Positions 10,532-23,211 of a DNA stretch of 64,000 bases are shown piece by piece. Source of the DNA: Cymodocea nodosa (Eukaryota > Streptophyta > Magnoliopsida > Alismatales > Cymodoceaceae); contig CM072345.1 of NCBI GenBank assembly GCA_036874045.1, forward strand, positions 14,352,001-14,416,000. Reading direction: 5' to 3'. Below the pieces are notes generated by a model. That model was not told where the DNA came from. It searched no databases and saw only the letters and a list, made by a program, of their open reading frames with translations. Positions within the stretch are counted from its first letter, which is position 1; every line of letters begins with the position of its first letter. A program made the position numbers and the translations under genes.

Positions 10532-13500
10532 CTATTTTTGAGCCAAATGGTGGTCATTTTGCTGTTGCCCTTCTGACTTGGAAGATGGGGCGTAAACATT
10601 CTTAAGCAAGTCCTGGATCTTCGACAGCATTATCGTCTGTGAAGAAGAATCGGTTGCTCCACTGCTGCTTCCCTGGAGAAGCCTTTGGCTTTCCTGGAGT
10701 TTTATCTTCTCAAACAGGTATTGCTTCTCCATCTCCGCCTCTTCCAGTCGAGCTTTCAAGTACCTACTTGCATAGTCTTGTTCAGACTTCTCCGTTTTCG
10801 CAAGGGCGATGCTCTGGAGCCTCTCAGCTTCCCGCCTTGCCTCACTGGCCTTGAATTGAAACATCTCAGCCTCGGCCTGCTTAAGCCCAACAATTCTCTC
10901 TAGCTCATCCACCTGTTGTTTCTTCCTTTGCCTCTCCACTTTCAGCTCGGCAACTTCTCTCGCTTTATCCTCAAGCTCGCGGTCACAGGCATCGAGTGCT
11001 AGACGACCTCTCTTGCACATCCGCAACTTCTCCTCCGCCACCACCTCCATCTTCCTCAGAGTTTCATGGACTACCTCCGCAATTTTATTGCAGGCTTCAT
11101 GTGGAGCTAGCAGTCGTCCAGCTTCTTCTCCCTCTGAATTTTTAGCTGAGTCAATCTCAAGCTCTGCATGGACAGGAAAAGGCACTTGCAATCAAATGAT
11201 TTCAAAATGTAGATGTTTATTAGCAACTAGTGTCTGTATATGACAGATGCTGCTTGCAAAGATCTCTTTCATGACGCAAAACAGTTAATTTTATATTTGT
11301 AGCTTAGCACGATAATCATAAAATTGAAAATTTATTTCAGTTAATTGAATAAGCTCAATATCATTTCTTTGACCACTTGTTAACTGTAATCCTCCACCAT
11401 TACTTAGAAAGTTTTTTTTAGGAGTTCAATATCTGAAATTGCAAAAAAAAATGAAGAAAAAAAAACTAACATATAAAAAATATTTTAACCTAAACTACTG
11501 AAACTTAAGGATACCGGAACTTGCTAACAACACGTCGTGGTATTTGTTGGGCCAAAAGGCAGTGGCAGTGTTTCACATAAATCAAGTCACTTCATGCCCA
11601 AACCAAAGGTAAATTGATGTTTTGTCGGATTCAGACAATTGCCAAACTATTATAGTTGTTCCATCACATAAGCCTCTATAGCTACTTTATTACAGTCCAA
11701 AGCTACCAAACACTAAAGACATTTCCTTGCCAATCCACAATAAAATTCTCCATATGATCTTAACAAACTACCACGAGGCCTGTAAATTAAGCTGTTAAGC
11801 GAAAAGCTTGACAGATGACCAGCCACATTTAGTGTTTGCATTATAATGACGGTTGTAAATTCCAAGAAATTTGTATAAGTGATAATTATCAACAACATCA
11901 AACACACAAAATTCTTTTTGATGATTTTGTAAATTCTAGCATGTTCTATGTGAATTTTAAAACAAATATATGAAGGCCATAATCTCAGAAATTTTTTTTT
12001 TGTTTTATTCCTATATATAAAACAATTTTATTAGTTAAATTATCATCTTTGTAAGATTCCAGTAAGTACTAAGTTGTTCATTTGATAAAACTAGCAGCTT
12101 TATCATTGTCCTTATCCTTTCAGTTGATTAACATCCGTTAACATTTAATTGTCCTTGTCAACCTACATAGTCATCTATTAAACAAGAGCATGGCACAAGG
12201 CAGTTCTCTTCCTTTCTATAATGGATATACTTGTCCACTTAGACAAATGATAGTTTTTACACGACGTAATTTCTTATACCATCAAAGAGTGTGCGAGTGG
12301 ATATTAGTGTTAGTGTTAGACCACAAATCGTGTGTTTGACCCATCTTTGCCCCTATTTGTACCTGCTACAACCCTGGTTTGTGCGTCTCTAGGGGTGTAC
12401 TGCTGTATACCTACATCATATCATGTCTTTGAGGCTATTCTGCTGTGTGCCTAAATCAAATCATCTCCTCTACCTCTCGTGCTCCCAGGTACACAATTGA
12501 ACTTTTAGTATGTGCTCTTAACAGAACCAATGTGAAACATGATGGAAAAATTACCATAAATGGATCAAAGCATTTACCATTTTTCTGGGAGTGTACCTAT
12601 AGCATCACCGATAGCCAAAAGACCCTACATTAGGAGACTAGTTTTCCATTGATTGTGGCATCGTCACTTAGTTGAAAAGTATGGAAGAGAATATTGAATC
12701 AGATGTAATGCTTTTCATGCTTGCTAAGATTTAGGACTGACTAAAGGAAACATACAGAGATAAGAATAATCCTATGTGTTTGAGCTCTATAAGCAATTCT
12801 GCAAGGGGAATGAGTAGTTTAGGAGTTGTACACTACACTCTGTGCTTGGGCCGATGAATTTTTCATCAACCACTTGTTCCTAATGTGACGCAGCTATGAG
12901 AGTACAGAGAGGGTGTGTCAGCTTGAAGCCAGGTTTCTCTCTGCACTTTGACCAGATATTGTTTTCTAGGTTCACCATCAGATTCTCAGTGCTGAGATTC
13001 TCCCATTTTATCCACGGTCTACATTCAGATGCTCAGGATCTCTGTAGGGACATCATCCTGTACCTCCCCTGAAGGAAGCATACAGTGATAAGAACGTTAT
13101 GTGTTTGAGCTCTATGAGTACTTTTCCATTCAACAAGGGGAATGAGTTGTTTAGGAGTCGCATGCTACACTTCGTGCTGGGTCCAATGAACTTTACATTA
13201 ACCACCTTTTTTGTTGTTAGGATCCCTGTTCTATTAAAGGGCAGGGTCCCAATCAAAATACAAAAAAGGAAACATTACATCATAGGAAAGGATAGCACCC
13301 TCCATGGGCTATCAGTTCACCCTATAGCTAGGAATATTCCATCTATCAAGGAGAGTATGGCTCCTTGCCATTAGGGAGATCAACAAAGTTGGAGAAGAGG
13401 AGGTTCTTTTTCAGCCTTCTACCCTCTTTGGCTAGAGAATCTGCCATTCCCTTTCCTTCTCAATAAATCCTGGTGATCAAGTAAACAGGTTTGGGAAGAT

Positions 13501-16500
13501 AAATCAATCAAGCTGTCCCAAAAACAAAAACAAGCTGCCTTCGGACATTGACCATTGTGGAGGGCCTGATAAAGCAAAGTAGAATCTATCTCCACCTCAA
13601 CCTCAGCAAGTGGTATCTGTCGTTCCAAGCATAAGTGAAGTCCATTCCACAGAGCTTCAGCTTCAGCCATGAGGTAGTCTCTATCTCCATAGAAACAGCA
13701 GAAAGCCCAAATGAAGCTCCCAAGATGATTCCAGATGATGCCTCCTCCTGAGGAAGTGTTGACGCCTGCAGCTCCGTCCACATTAAACTTCCATCCCTCC
13801 TCATAGGTTTTCTCCAAGTTACCCAATTGATGGTTCCCACAATGGCAACCTGAGAAGTAGTCATTGTAAGCTAATTGGCCCGTTCCTTGAATAGTGGCAA
13901 AGGTGGTATCTTTGTTGCCTTGTATGTTTTTGCATCTACTTTCCTAGCACTCCCAAAGTAGGTTGACTACAAAAAATTTTCAGTATTTGTGGTCAGATTT
14001 CCAAGAATTGATGTAAAGTTCTTTTTGTGCAAAGGATCTCCACCCCTCTTGGTTGCGGAGGCTCATACAAAAGAATCGATTACACCACATTCTGCACATG
14101 ACAGCCCATTCACCCATGTAAAATAAGTGTTCCACAGAGTCTAAATTAGCATGGAATCCGCAACAAGCACATCTAGAGGCTGGGGAGATACCCCTGTGCT
14201 GCACATTTTCCTCTGTCAATGAGGCATTGTGGTGGAGCCTCCACAACACCTTACATTAACCATTTGTTCCTAATATGAAACAGCTACAAGAGTCTCTCTG
14301 CACTTTTACCAGAGATTGCTTACCAGATTTGCAGTCAGATTCTAGGTGCTAAGATTGTTCCCATTATATCCTTAGCCTACATGTGGGTGCACAGCATATC
14401 TACAGGGATGTAATCCACTATCTCCTCTGAGGCTCCGACTCCTAAACTATGATTAATTTGTCTATGTATGTGGACATGGAAAAGGTCAAGGCCACTCTTG
14501 AGGGCATGGTCATGGAACTCAATGTGCCAACATTGTAATCAGGCCAATCATGCTTGGAAAAAGTGTGGAAACAAGTTTGGTAAACCTTCCTGACACGGAA
14601 AGACACTACTGCTACTAATGAAGATACATCAGGACAATAACCATTTTCAGAGGGCAGATACTACAAACTCCTTTAGCTTCAAACTGATCAATCCTCTATG
14701 GCCATTGCTTTACATGCCACTAGGCCCATTAAATGTATTAGTATGTTCCGAGCTTCTAAGGATAATTCTAGGATCATTGATTCAAAGGCAACAACTCATT
14801 TGTTGGATAATCAAGATCTGCTCACTTCATTGTATTATTTGGCAGATATCCATTCTAGCTCTATTGTCAATGGTTGTCAGTGATGCGTCAATGGGATAGG
14901 GGCAGTCATCATGTTGTTATCTATCAACATCCTTCTAATTTTGTCAGAGTAAGGTAACAAACAACTTTTCTACCCCTCCCCCACTTGATTTTGGATCTGT
15001 TATATTGAGTATCATTTATCCGAAGTTGACAAGCTCGAGTCTAGGTCAATTAAATTGTCTTCATTTGATATTCTACAATTCAAAAGAGATATCAGTGTTA
15101 CAACTTTTCATGAAAGAGGTAACGAAAGCCACTGCATTCTTTTCACCCTCCAAGTCCTTAGGCTTTACTTGCCATGACTATTCCTCTGCCAATTCTAGAT
15201 CATGGTTCTCTCTCTAAGGGTGCTACAGATTCTACTTCCTGTGGGACTCCTCTTAAGTCCCATCTTTCACAAGTTCATACACAATGTTAGCAAAAAGGGC
15301 CAAGCACTTCACATGCAGCTGACTATTACCGATGAGGTAGACACCATTGTACCACTCATTTGATTTCTTATTTTGTATCATATGATCATTTTTACCCAAC
15401 TTTCCTTGCTTTGTCCACTTGACATGAATGTGTCCAAATGGACCATATAAAAGCTTTGTAGTTAGTACACTGAAAGTTTGTCGTGGATTGGAGATATCAG
15501 TGCTATAATCTCAAGCACCCAAGCATTAAGCTTGAGTGCCTAGGTGCCATTTTACATTTTAGAAAAATGTATTTTCATTTTTTCTTATTATTTATTGTAT
15601 ATATCATGGAATGTAATTTTATGTATAGATATGTGTATTTTCAACTGGAGTAAACTTAAATAGCCCAAAAAATATAAAAAGAACAAGATAACAATTAAAT
15701 GCAGTAACATAAAGAACTACTTGAGTCATAAAATCAAACAATGGTGGCAAAGTCATACCAGTAGTACATGTGAATGACATTGTACTTACAAGGGGTGACA
15801 CAAGTATTTTACAGACAAAGAACTAAATAAGTAGCCATTTTGTTGCCAAAGATCTAGGCAAGATGTGGTATTTTCTGGGAATTGAGTTTACCTTTATCAA
15901 AGGAAAGATGGTTTTATGGTAAAGGAAGTATGTACTTAATTTAGTTTTGTTGTAAAGGAAGTATGTACTTGATTTATTATAGGCAATAGGTTTGCATGGG
16001 TGCAAGTGGAAATCTACACCTATCTGTCTATCCTGATGCATACTTTTGAGATGACTCTTCAAAGCCTCTTAAGGATGTAGACAAGTACAAGAGGATGATT
16101 GAGAGATTGATCTGGTTGATTTTCACACATCCAGATGTTGCTCATGTAGTTGGCTTCTTTAGCTAGTTTATGTATGAACCTAAGATGGTTCACTGGAATT
16201 CTGCTATGTGTGTGCTATCATATATGAAATGTTCTCCAATGAAGGACCTACTGTACAATAACCATAGACATCTGAATGCATTGGCATTCACAGACTCAAG
16301 GTGGAAGTCTATATTATGTAGAAGGAAATCCTATCACCTGAAGGACGAAGAAACAGAGTATAGTCTCTTGATTCAATGTTGAGGAGAGTGTAAATCCATG
16401 GTTTGGACCATAGGTGAAAAGCTGTAGTTAAAATCCTTATTGATGGAACTAGGATTTAAAACATTGTGAACTATATGAACTGTAATAACCAAAATGCTAT

Positions 16501-18575
16501 TTTTATTGCCAACAACCTAGTCTTCTAGGGACATACTCAACACGCTAAAGTTGATTGTCATTATATTGGAGATATGGTCCTGAGAGAAATCATATTCACA
16601 CCATTTATACCTACTTTGAAGCAACTTGTAGATATATTCAAAAGGCTTGGAATTAACTTGTTTAAGTTGTTTTATAAGAAGCTTATGTTTAATATAGACA
16701 CTCTAGATTGAGAAGTGTTAATAGATATTTAGTGTCTGTTGGGTAAATGGATCTCCACATACACAATGTCATTAAGGTCATCATAATGACCAATATATAT
16801 GTCTCACCATTAACAAGTAGTGAACAACTATTTTTCCTCTCTAACAAAGTGATTGGTAAACAACTATTTACCTGATAGGTGAAAGACACAAGAACTTCTC
16901 TTTTCATTTTCCTATCAAATTTGGAGAAGATACCATGAAGCGAACTTTCAATTTGTTATATACTTAACATTGTTAAAATAACAGTAAGTTATGTGACAAT
17001 ATGCACAAAGATGACAACACCACATAAAATGAACATCACATTGGTACATGAGATATATAAATTCTTTAGCATTTCTCTGTCAAACATGGGGTAACATGTG
17101 TCACAATACAACAGTAAAGACACATGGCACTTTTTGGCAAATATATAAAACTAAATGGCAACAGCAGCAACTAGTAAAAAGCAAGTAAAATGGGAAAAAG
17201 TAATTAAAAATGCACAACATCCTATAGCATGAAAGCATCCTTGTTTCAGCCTATAAGACAAACAAAAATGATAAAAAAAAATGAAATTTCTCTTTGTTAA
17301 AAATTGAAGCAACCACGGATGAATGTGAAAATGCAATTCAACATTCTCTCAAAAAGCACACTAATCTTCTTGGAACAAATGTAAACAAAAGCGTAAAATG
17401 CAACTGAGCATGATACCTTGAAAGAAAGCCATCATCATTCGGCAAGCAGTAGATTCTGAGAAACCACTCTTCATCTTCTCCAGGAGTTCATCACATTTCC
17501 AGTAAAGTTTCCTTCCCCTGGCATCCTCACTACCATGGAAAATTCTACCGACAATGTCTAATTCCCTTGACAGAGCTTCTTTATCCCATCCAGGGGAACA
17601 GTGCTGGAAAACATCTTTAACCCATCCTAACAACTCAGAAGTCCTATTACACGCTTGGCATCTAAAAAGCATCTCAGAAGCAGCCACACCACTTTTGGAA
17701 GAAGGTCCCATTCCAATTTTCCCAACTAGGATGGCACAATCTGTGTGAGTCCAGTGAGAACACAAATCACAACCAATCCAACGGCATGTATTCACCTCAA
17801 AATCAAACTTATTGCAGGATATACACATGCAAAGATTGCAAAAACCATGTCTGGTAGAGCAGACTTCACAGGTACAATCATCAGCAGGGAGAGGACTTTG
17901 ACACGCTATGTTTCTGCACCTCTTGTAAGCAAAGACCTCTATGAGACTATTCTGAGGAAGGCTGATATTAGGGTGCAGAAAGGCCTGAATGCCCGTATTT
18001 ATTGCAACTAGAATCTCCAACTGCACCTTGTGTGCCGTCGCGAGTGATTTCATGTTCAGGTCAGATCTTCCCTGCACGAGCTTTTGCAAATGCAAGAACT
18101 CTTCTCTATGTTGAGAACCTCCTGTTCCTTCTAGTATCAACCGGAGGTCACTCTTGAGCTCTTCCAAGAGCTCATTAGGCATAGTTGCCATTCTATCAGC
18201 AATGACCTCAACTCTTTCTATAGCCACATCACGCAGCAATAACTTTTCTGCAGTGGAGACTCGGCGAACAACCTGTAGCTCAGCATACTGATCATCTCCT
18301 TCCTTCTCCACCTTTGCAGCACTGGTATCAGGACCGTTGGTCTCGACGGGCCATGTCTCGCGTGAGCTTGCACTCTCAGTCTGGGAATCATTACCCTGGT
18401 CAGAATTAGCGCCAGGCTCACGAACACCAGAAGGCATGCCATGAACATCCGGCGAAGCAAGTGACAGTGCCGCCTGCAAGCTAGTTGGCCGTTGCTGCTG
18501 CTGCTGCTGCTGGAGAGGAGGTAGCATTTTGGGAGGTTGCTGCTGATGGAAGTTCGCACCCGAAGAAGTGCCCAT
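10532..18575 (-). CDS. OBERON-type PHD-finger protein
   Basis: Likely a nuclear chromatin-reader protein of the OBERON (OBE1/OBE2, also called PVIP) family, which acts in meristem establishment and maintenance in Arabidopsis. Exon 1 is 17417-18575 (residues 1-386) and exon 2 is 10532-11163 (residues 387-596). Donor (CAAG then GTATC) and acceptor (CATGCAG) are canonical, and the junction reads AFFQ-ELEIDS as in homologues. The start MGTSSG is the family start; the codons before it are non-ATG. Features are a polyglutamine run at about 22-28, an atypical Cys/His-rich PHD finger at about 234-309 (CTCEVC, CNLCMCISC, HWTHTDC, CQAC), and a basic coiled coil at about 405-560 (ACDRELEDKAREVAEL, EAERLQSIALAKTEKSE). 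Assignment to OBE1 rather than OBE2 is not resolved. The 6253-bp intron is packed with transposon relics. A canonical acceptor 11 nt before the ATG (18587-18590) suggests a 5' UTR intron. Confidence 0.93.
12741..14437. repeat. 328-bp tandem duplication, second copy split by a LINE
   Basis: Copy A is 12741-13068. Copy B begins at 13069 (shared: tatgtgtttgagctctat, aaggggaatgag, tttaggagt), runs to 13204, and resumes at 14251 (shared with A: ttgttcctaat, tctctctgcactttt, cctctga) to about 14437. The 1,046-bp gap in copy B is the LINE fragment. No coding potential was recognised in the unit itself. Confidence 0.75.
13205..14250 (-). mobile_element. 5'-truncated LINE (zf-RVT + RNase H) with 12-bp TSD
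   Basis: Minus-strand order is a zf-RVT module at 14249-13980 (LWRLHHNASLTEENVQHRGI, CACCGF, VEHLF) and then a plant LINE RNase H domain at about 13826-13419. The RNase H acidic residues are all visible (FNVDGAAG, AEAEALWNGL, EIDSTLLYQ). Upstream endonuclease and most of the reverse transcriptase are missing, as in 5' truncation during insertion. At the 3' end (left) an A-rich tail (AACAACAAAAAA on the minus strand) is followed by ttacattaacca (13193-13204). The same 12 bp recur at 14251-14262 on the right edge: a target-site duplication. The fragment sits in the OBERON intron, sense to the gene, and retains two long open frames, so it is probably younger than its neighbours. Confidence 0.82.
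14460..16710 (+). mobile_element. Ty1/copia retrotransposon relic (gag to RNase H)
   Basis: Plus strand, antisense to the OBERON gene. A gag CCHC knuckle (CQHCNQANHAWKKC) is at 14525-14566. The protease/pre-integrase part at about 14690-14880 contains RIIDSKATTHLLD, with DSG changed to DSK. RT-end sequence is at about 15845-16065 (WYFLGIEF, RKYVLDLL). From 16079 come the post-RT and RNase H parts (DVDKYKRMIERLIWLIFTHPDVAH, FTDSRW). The RNase H end is at about 16470-16660 (FIANNLVF, VDCHYIGDMVLREIIFTPF, KQLVDIFKRLGI). Most of integrase and RT (about 15400-15820) is deleted, and stops are frequent. A 33-bp tandem duplication (15919-15984) lies within the RT block. No LTR pair was recognised. 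Confidence 0.8.
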
Positions 18576-18959
18576 CAAAACCAACTCTGCAAATTAAACA
18601 GAAACACTCTCCTTTACTGTCAAATTGCAGATCCAGACCCCAGTAACTGTTTAAATCCTCTTGCCAGGGTAGTTCGAAACAAACTAATTTTGACAAAAAT
18701 ACGGCTCCAGAAAGCGAACGCAGAAAGATCCAAGCAGACGACAACGACAAGTCAATACCAAGGAAGGGGACTGGTTTCGCATACGAAGAGCATCAAGCCA
18801 GAGCCAAACCCAAATTGATGGCCATTTGATAAGTACCCAAAACCCTAATCCCCTGTTTCTCCTTCGAAAACATGGAACCCCAAAAAGAAGGAGTAATCAA
18901 ATCGTCGCATACATCGATAGCAACATTCAACAACAACAACCCAAAATTAGAAGGAAAGG

Positions 18960-19340
18960 CGATGCCGACCTAGAAGAGAAAACACACCGGCAACGGCAAG
19001 AAGAAAAATCCCCAAAATCACGGCAACTGCGGGGGAGAAGCTCTTCTCTTGGCCACCGAAGGGACGACCCTCTCCTTCCTACCCGTGAAAGAAAAAGAGA
19101 CGGATTGAGAATTGTGCCCTTGGCAGCTCAGTAGCGTGGCGAGGAAGGAGGAAGGAGGAAGGAAGGAGAGGTGACAGGGAGGCAAGAAGGAAGGGGAAAG
19201 GAGAAAGAGAACGTGGGACCTCACCCCATGATAACGATACTGCTACACGCGACGCCACTTGTGGTTGGAGTGGACGAGAATCGTCAATATGGAGGTCACC
19301 GGCCCACCGGCAGAACCGGTAGCAAGTTGACCGGTCAACG
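18960..19340. promoter_or_regulatory. Probable OBERON promoter / 5' UTR region
   Basis: A GC-richer stretch upstream of the OBERON start contains a GA-rich run (about 19138-19185, ggaaggagg repeats). No TATA box was found. Transcription would run leftwards, with a probable 5' UTR intron ending at 18587; a possible donor is at 18757-18758 (CCTTG then GTATTG). Confidence 0.4.
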
Positions 19341-20165
19341 CCTTTTCAACCCATCCGTTTACCTTTTATCTTCCACTGCAATCAAAAATTGAAAACCTGG
19401 AACGTAGTGGGTTTAATTAATTAAATCTTATTCTTTAATGACTTATTTTTTGCCCTGTTATTATTTTTGTTATTACGATGATGATGATGATGCTGGTGGT
19501 ACCAGCTTCGGCTCGTCTCTCTTTCTTTTGAGAATAGGATTGTTCTAATTTTAGTTGGACTGGCTTCTTTTTGAAGTCCATCTCGTTGAAGTGTCCTGCC
19601 CGAATTTATTAATTTCTCGACTGTGAGAACTCTTAACTAATGTAACAAATTTTTTATTTATTTTTACGTAAATATTATAAATCATATCATCTAATCTATG
19701 ATCAGTTCTTGTCTGTGAATATTATAAATTGTATGATTTACTTTTTACTTTTTACTTTCGTTCACTGACATCGTGAAACACAAATTGAATTATACCTTTT
19801 ATTTATGTAAATTACATGATTAATATAGTAAAATCAGATTTAATTTACCATCTGAGCCGAAAAAATGTTTTAAGAGCCTGTAACAAAAATAGCCTTAATT
19901 GAATTTAGGAATTTTGCAAATATTGTTGGGTAAGGATTTTTGCACCTATGACTGTGTCTATTTTGTGATTTTAATCAAAATTATAGTCAAACATCTTTGA
20001 TATGATAGTTTTTGAGGAAAATTTTCGTGGTTTGTTGTTCATTTATTGAGAATTAACATTTTTCCCGGATTTATGATTTTATGTGTTTGTGAATGTCATT
20101 CCCATATAATGAATACTTCCATAATTTACAATACCGAAACTCTTGAATAATGCTCACCATTGCAT

Positions 20166-20196
20166 ACTTATATATATATATATATATATATATATT
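20166..20196. repeat. (TA)n microsatellite
   Basis: An uninterrupted TA dinucleotide tract of about 15 units. Confidence 0.9.
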
Positions 20197-22452
20197 TAAA
20201 AAATACGTTGTGCCAACACGTAAGCTTACCCTGATCAACCGAAAGGCAGTTCATTACTACCCAAAAATAATATATCATGAGTACCGCCGTCAAGTTACAC
20301 AATCGGTTTTAGTGTTCACAATTATCACAAAGCAATAGGATGCCAAGACAAGTAGCAAGGAGAGGGAGAGTAGTCTAAGCCCATCAAAATAATAATTAGT
20401 CCACCAAACTTATCATAGCTAATCAAGGATTATGATTGATGTAATAGTCATTCGTATGGTAGTATTTATGGAAATCTTCTGGACTTCAGTTAGCAGCAAC
20501 ACAGATTTCAGCCTCCTGCCCCCATTCTGATACCAGGTGAGTTCTCCACAGATGCCAAACTACTCATACTATCAAATATTCAAATGTCGTTGCATGTTTC
20601 TAAAGTTTTCTTCCCTCTTGAGATTGCCCTTTCTTTCTGGCTCCTTGTCTCTCAGTAAATTAAATTAAATGGTTGATTTGTACAGCAGACATGTTACTTA
20701 TTTCACTACGAGTCAAGCCATGTATTTGTATTTGGTCCATTGTGATTCCATGCCAGCAACACTCCTGCCCACGACCATTTGGAAGCAAAATAAGATTTCC
20801 ATGCTATGTTACTCAAATTTGCCTTGTTAGCTTTCAAATTTTATTCTTCTCTAGCAGTAGCACTTTAATGACATCAATACATTGAATTCTGATATTCCGC
20901 TTATTTTCATTACTTGTTGACAGACACCTTCTTTGCAATTTTTTTGCTTGACCGTCCACCATCCGGTTATCATTGTCTTTTAAAGGAGTTTTTTAGCCGG
21001 CATTGCTCTCTGATTCAACCATCTTCTTTTATATTCCTACATTATCTGGTCTTTTGGCATCTAAATGGATGAAACCATAAAGTGATGGCAATCTGAATTT
21101 GAATCTCAGACGAAAACTCTGAATGGTGTTGTCACAAATTACTCATGTACTTCTCTTTGTGATAAATTGAAACTACACATTCTAAATGAAAACTTAATAT
21201 TCAAAAGATTCTCTGCTTGATGATTTATCATTCAGTATGTAATGTTAAATATTTTTTCCCACTCAGTAATGATATTTTACTAATGAGAAACTCAATGTGA
21301 TCGTACTTACTGAGGTGGCTCCCATAACAGATTGGGGATTGATTGCAATTCACAATATTTAATACTTTAATGCCAGTTTTAGACAACCCCCTGATAGATT
21401 TATAAGAAGGTATTTCAACTTTTAGGAGTTTCAGGTGAAACAAGTAAGATCTCTCAAATCTCTCTAAAATTTTAGTTTCTCTTGTAGATCTTGCTTTACA
21501 TGTTTTGAAGATTTTGCCTCACAAGAAAAGCCGCATTTTGTAAATGTTGATATTTTCTTTTAGTGTAGATATATTCTTGCATTTTTGATATTTTTCAGAC
21601 AATGGCCACACGATAAGTATCTTGAAAGATATAATAATAGATGGCAGTGATTTGAATCCCAGATGAACACTAGTCCAGTTAGTTCATCAATAAATTACCT
21701 CAATTGCTTACACAAACAAAATGGTTGAATCACATAAAAATTAGTGATTGAAGCACACAAAATCGATCAATGGATCGATCTAAATTTTTGGGTCAGCAAT
21801 TCCATTTTTAAAATAATGGTAGGTATTTTCTTGAAAAGCAAAAAAGATGATCATGAACCTTATTCCAAAATAAGGATCATCTACAGGAAAGAGGAGGTTG
21901 CAAAATCAACCTCAGAAGAAATACAGAATCAAAGAAATAAGAAAGCATTCACCCAGGGGATAAAAGAATCTCCAAAGTCTGGCGAGCAGCTCTCCCAAAA
22001 AATGATTTTATTTCTGTGCAAGTAACCACAAGGTCCGACAAATCGCCTTGGATTAAAAGCAATCGCTGGTGTTTACCCTTGGACATGTTGCTCCTCAGCA
22101 TTGTTTCCTTGAAACTGATGGAATCAAACTGCAGCCCATCTTGATGGATATCGGATTATCAGCTGCGTTTCCTATCAATCTATCATCTCATGTTATTGAC
22201 TGAAAATATCGGATTTATTTTATCACGGCAGTAGCGTAAATACAAATGTTTGCATTTGAATACTTGTTTTGTTAAATTTCACCATCTGTTGATGAAGTTG
22301 TAAGATTGATCAATACGCAGGTGGTCACCTACTTTCCATGGGATTACTTTCTGAAACTTTCGTATGCGGGTATTAATTAGAAGCCAATGCTAGAAAAGTG
22401 GAAGGTGATCGTAAAGGGAAAGAAAATGCAGCAACGGAGGTGAGAAAATAGA

Positions 22453-22454
22453 TG

Positions 22455-22489
<35 letters not shown>
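22453..22489. repeat. (ATC)n microsatellite
   Basis: About twelve ATC/CAT trinucleotide units. They create spurious poly-His and poly-Asp frames on the two strands. Confidence 0.9.
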
Positions 22490-22730
22490 ATGGAGAGATG
22501 AGAAAATAGATTTAACGAGAAAGCTTGTTCACAAGCAATACCAGACGACAGGTAACCTTGCCTTAACAACAAACAAAAAGTGGAGGATTTCGTTGATGAC
22601 ATGCATGGTACAAAAGTTGGAAAATTTTTCCTTAAATATATACTGTTAGAAGGTTAAGCAGTGAAAGCACAAGACATGTATTGCACCAATTATCAAAAAA
22701 GAGGCATGCCTTGCATCATCCTTTCTTCGT

Positions 22731-23144
22731 TTACAGGTGAAGAGAAGTGTCTACGTCCTCAGCTGGACGATTGAAGGCACGAGAGGTGAGAGGTTTCTGG
22801 TTGATGAGAGGTTTACCCAGCCAAAGACCTGTTGACATCAGCGTGTAAAGAGCTCGGAATTCAGCATGTTCACTGTAAGAATAGGCTGGGCAGAAAGACT
22901 TGGTGAGTCTGTAGACATGGTTGAAGGAAAATGTCGCCATGTGGTCTGGGTGGAGAAATTGTCTTCGTCTCTCGTAACAGGTACTCCGACTTGCCCATCT
23001 GTTGTTCTCCATGAGCATCTTGAGGCGCTCCTTCTGGACCTTCTCTTCTCTCATCTTCTTCATTCTCTGCAACTTCCTAAATCTCTCTTGCAGGAGAGCA
23101 ACCGAAGAGGTGGCAATCCTTGGTTCTCCCTCTTGCCTTCCCAT
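22731..23144 (-). CDS. Small basic plant protein of unknown function
   Basis: Single-exon open frame of 137 residues starting MGRQEGEPRIATSSVALLQE and ending at TAA (22731-22733). The N-terminal third is a strongly charged, probably helical segment (ERFRKLQRMKKMREEKVQKE, residues about 21-40). The rest contains RRRQFLHPDHMATF and ends EDVDTSLHL. I do not recognise the family with certainty. The same frame continues upstream to another ATG at 23237 (169 codons). I prefer the downstream start because a TATA box on this strand (23205-23211) would put the transcription start between the two ATGs. No membrane segment or signal peptide is seen. Coding status rests on length, composition and the placed TATA box. 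Confidence 0.55.
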   Translation of the reverse strand: MGRQEGEPRIATSSVALLQERFRKLQRMKKMREEKVQKERLKMLMENNRWASRSTCYERRRQFLHPDHMATFSFNHVYRLTKSFCPAYSYSEHAEFRALYTLMSTGLWLGKPLINQKPLTSRAFNRPAEDVDTSLHL

Positions 23145-23204
23145 GCCGTGAAAAACTTGTACTGCAGGATGGACAGGTGAATCTTGTGCTGCGGTGGCTT
23201 GGGA

Positions 23205-23211
23205 ATTTATA
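23205..23211 (-). promoter_or_regulatory. TATA box of the small unassigned gene
   Basis: Minus strand reads CCCACTATAAATT. It is about 60 bp upstream of the ATG at 23144, leaving a short 5' UTR. Confidence 0.45.

Larger units (their letters stand above)
19340..22730. other. Intergenic with simple repeats, no gene recognised
   Basis: AT-rich spacer. It holds a (TA)n tract at about 20166-20196, a short GAT run near 19478 and an (ATC)n tract at 22453-22489. No open frame shows family features. The two stretches near 21083 and 21640 share a diverged motif (gatggca..ttgaatc) of unknown meaning. Confidence 0.5.

Noticed and set aside
17361..17416. Extension of OBERON exon 1 frame (GIMLSCILRF...)
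   Set aside because: It is intron sequence after a canonical donor; the family sequence resumes at 11163.
19990..22000. Search for tRNA-like B boxes (ttgaatc motifs near 21095 and 21650)
   Set aside because: No A box or cloverleaf pairing around them.
22452..22649. Open frame starting with a poly-histidine run
   Set aside because: The run is the (ATC)n microsatellite read in frame; the rest lacks any family feature.
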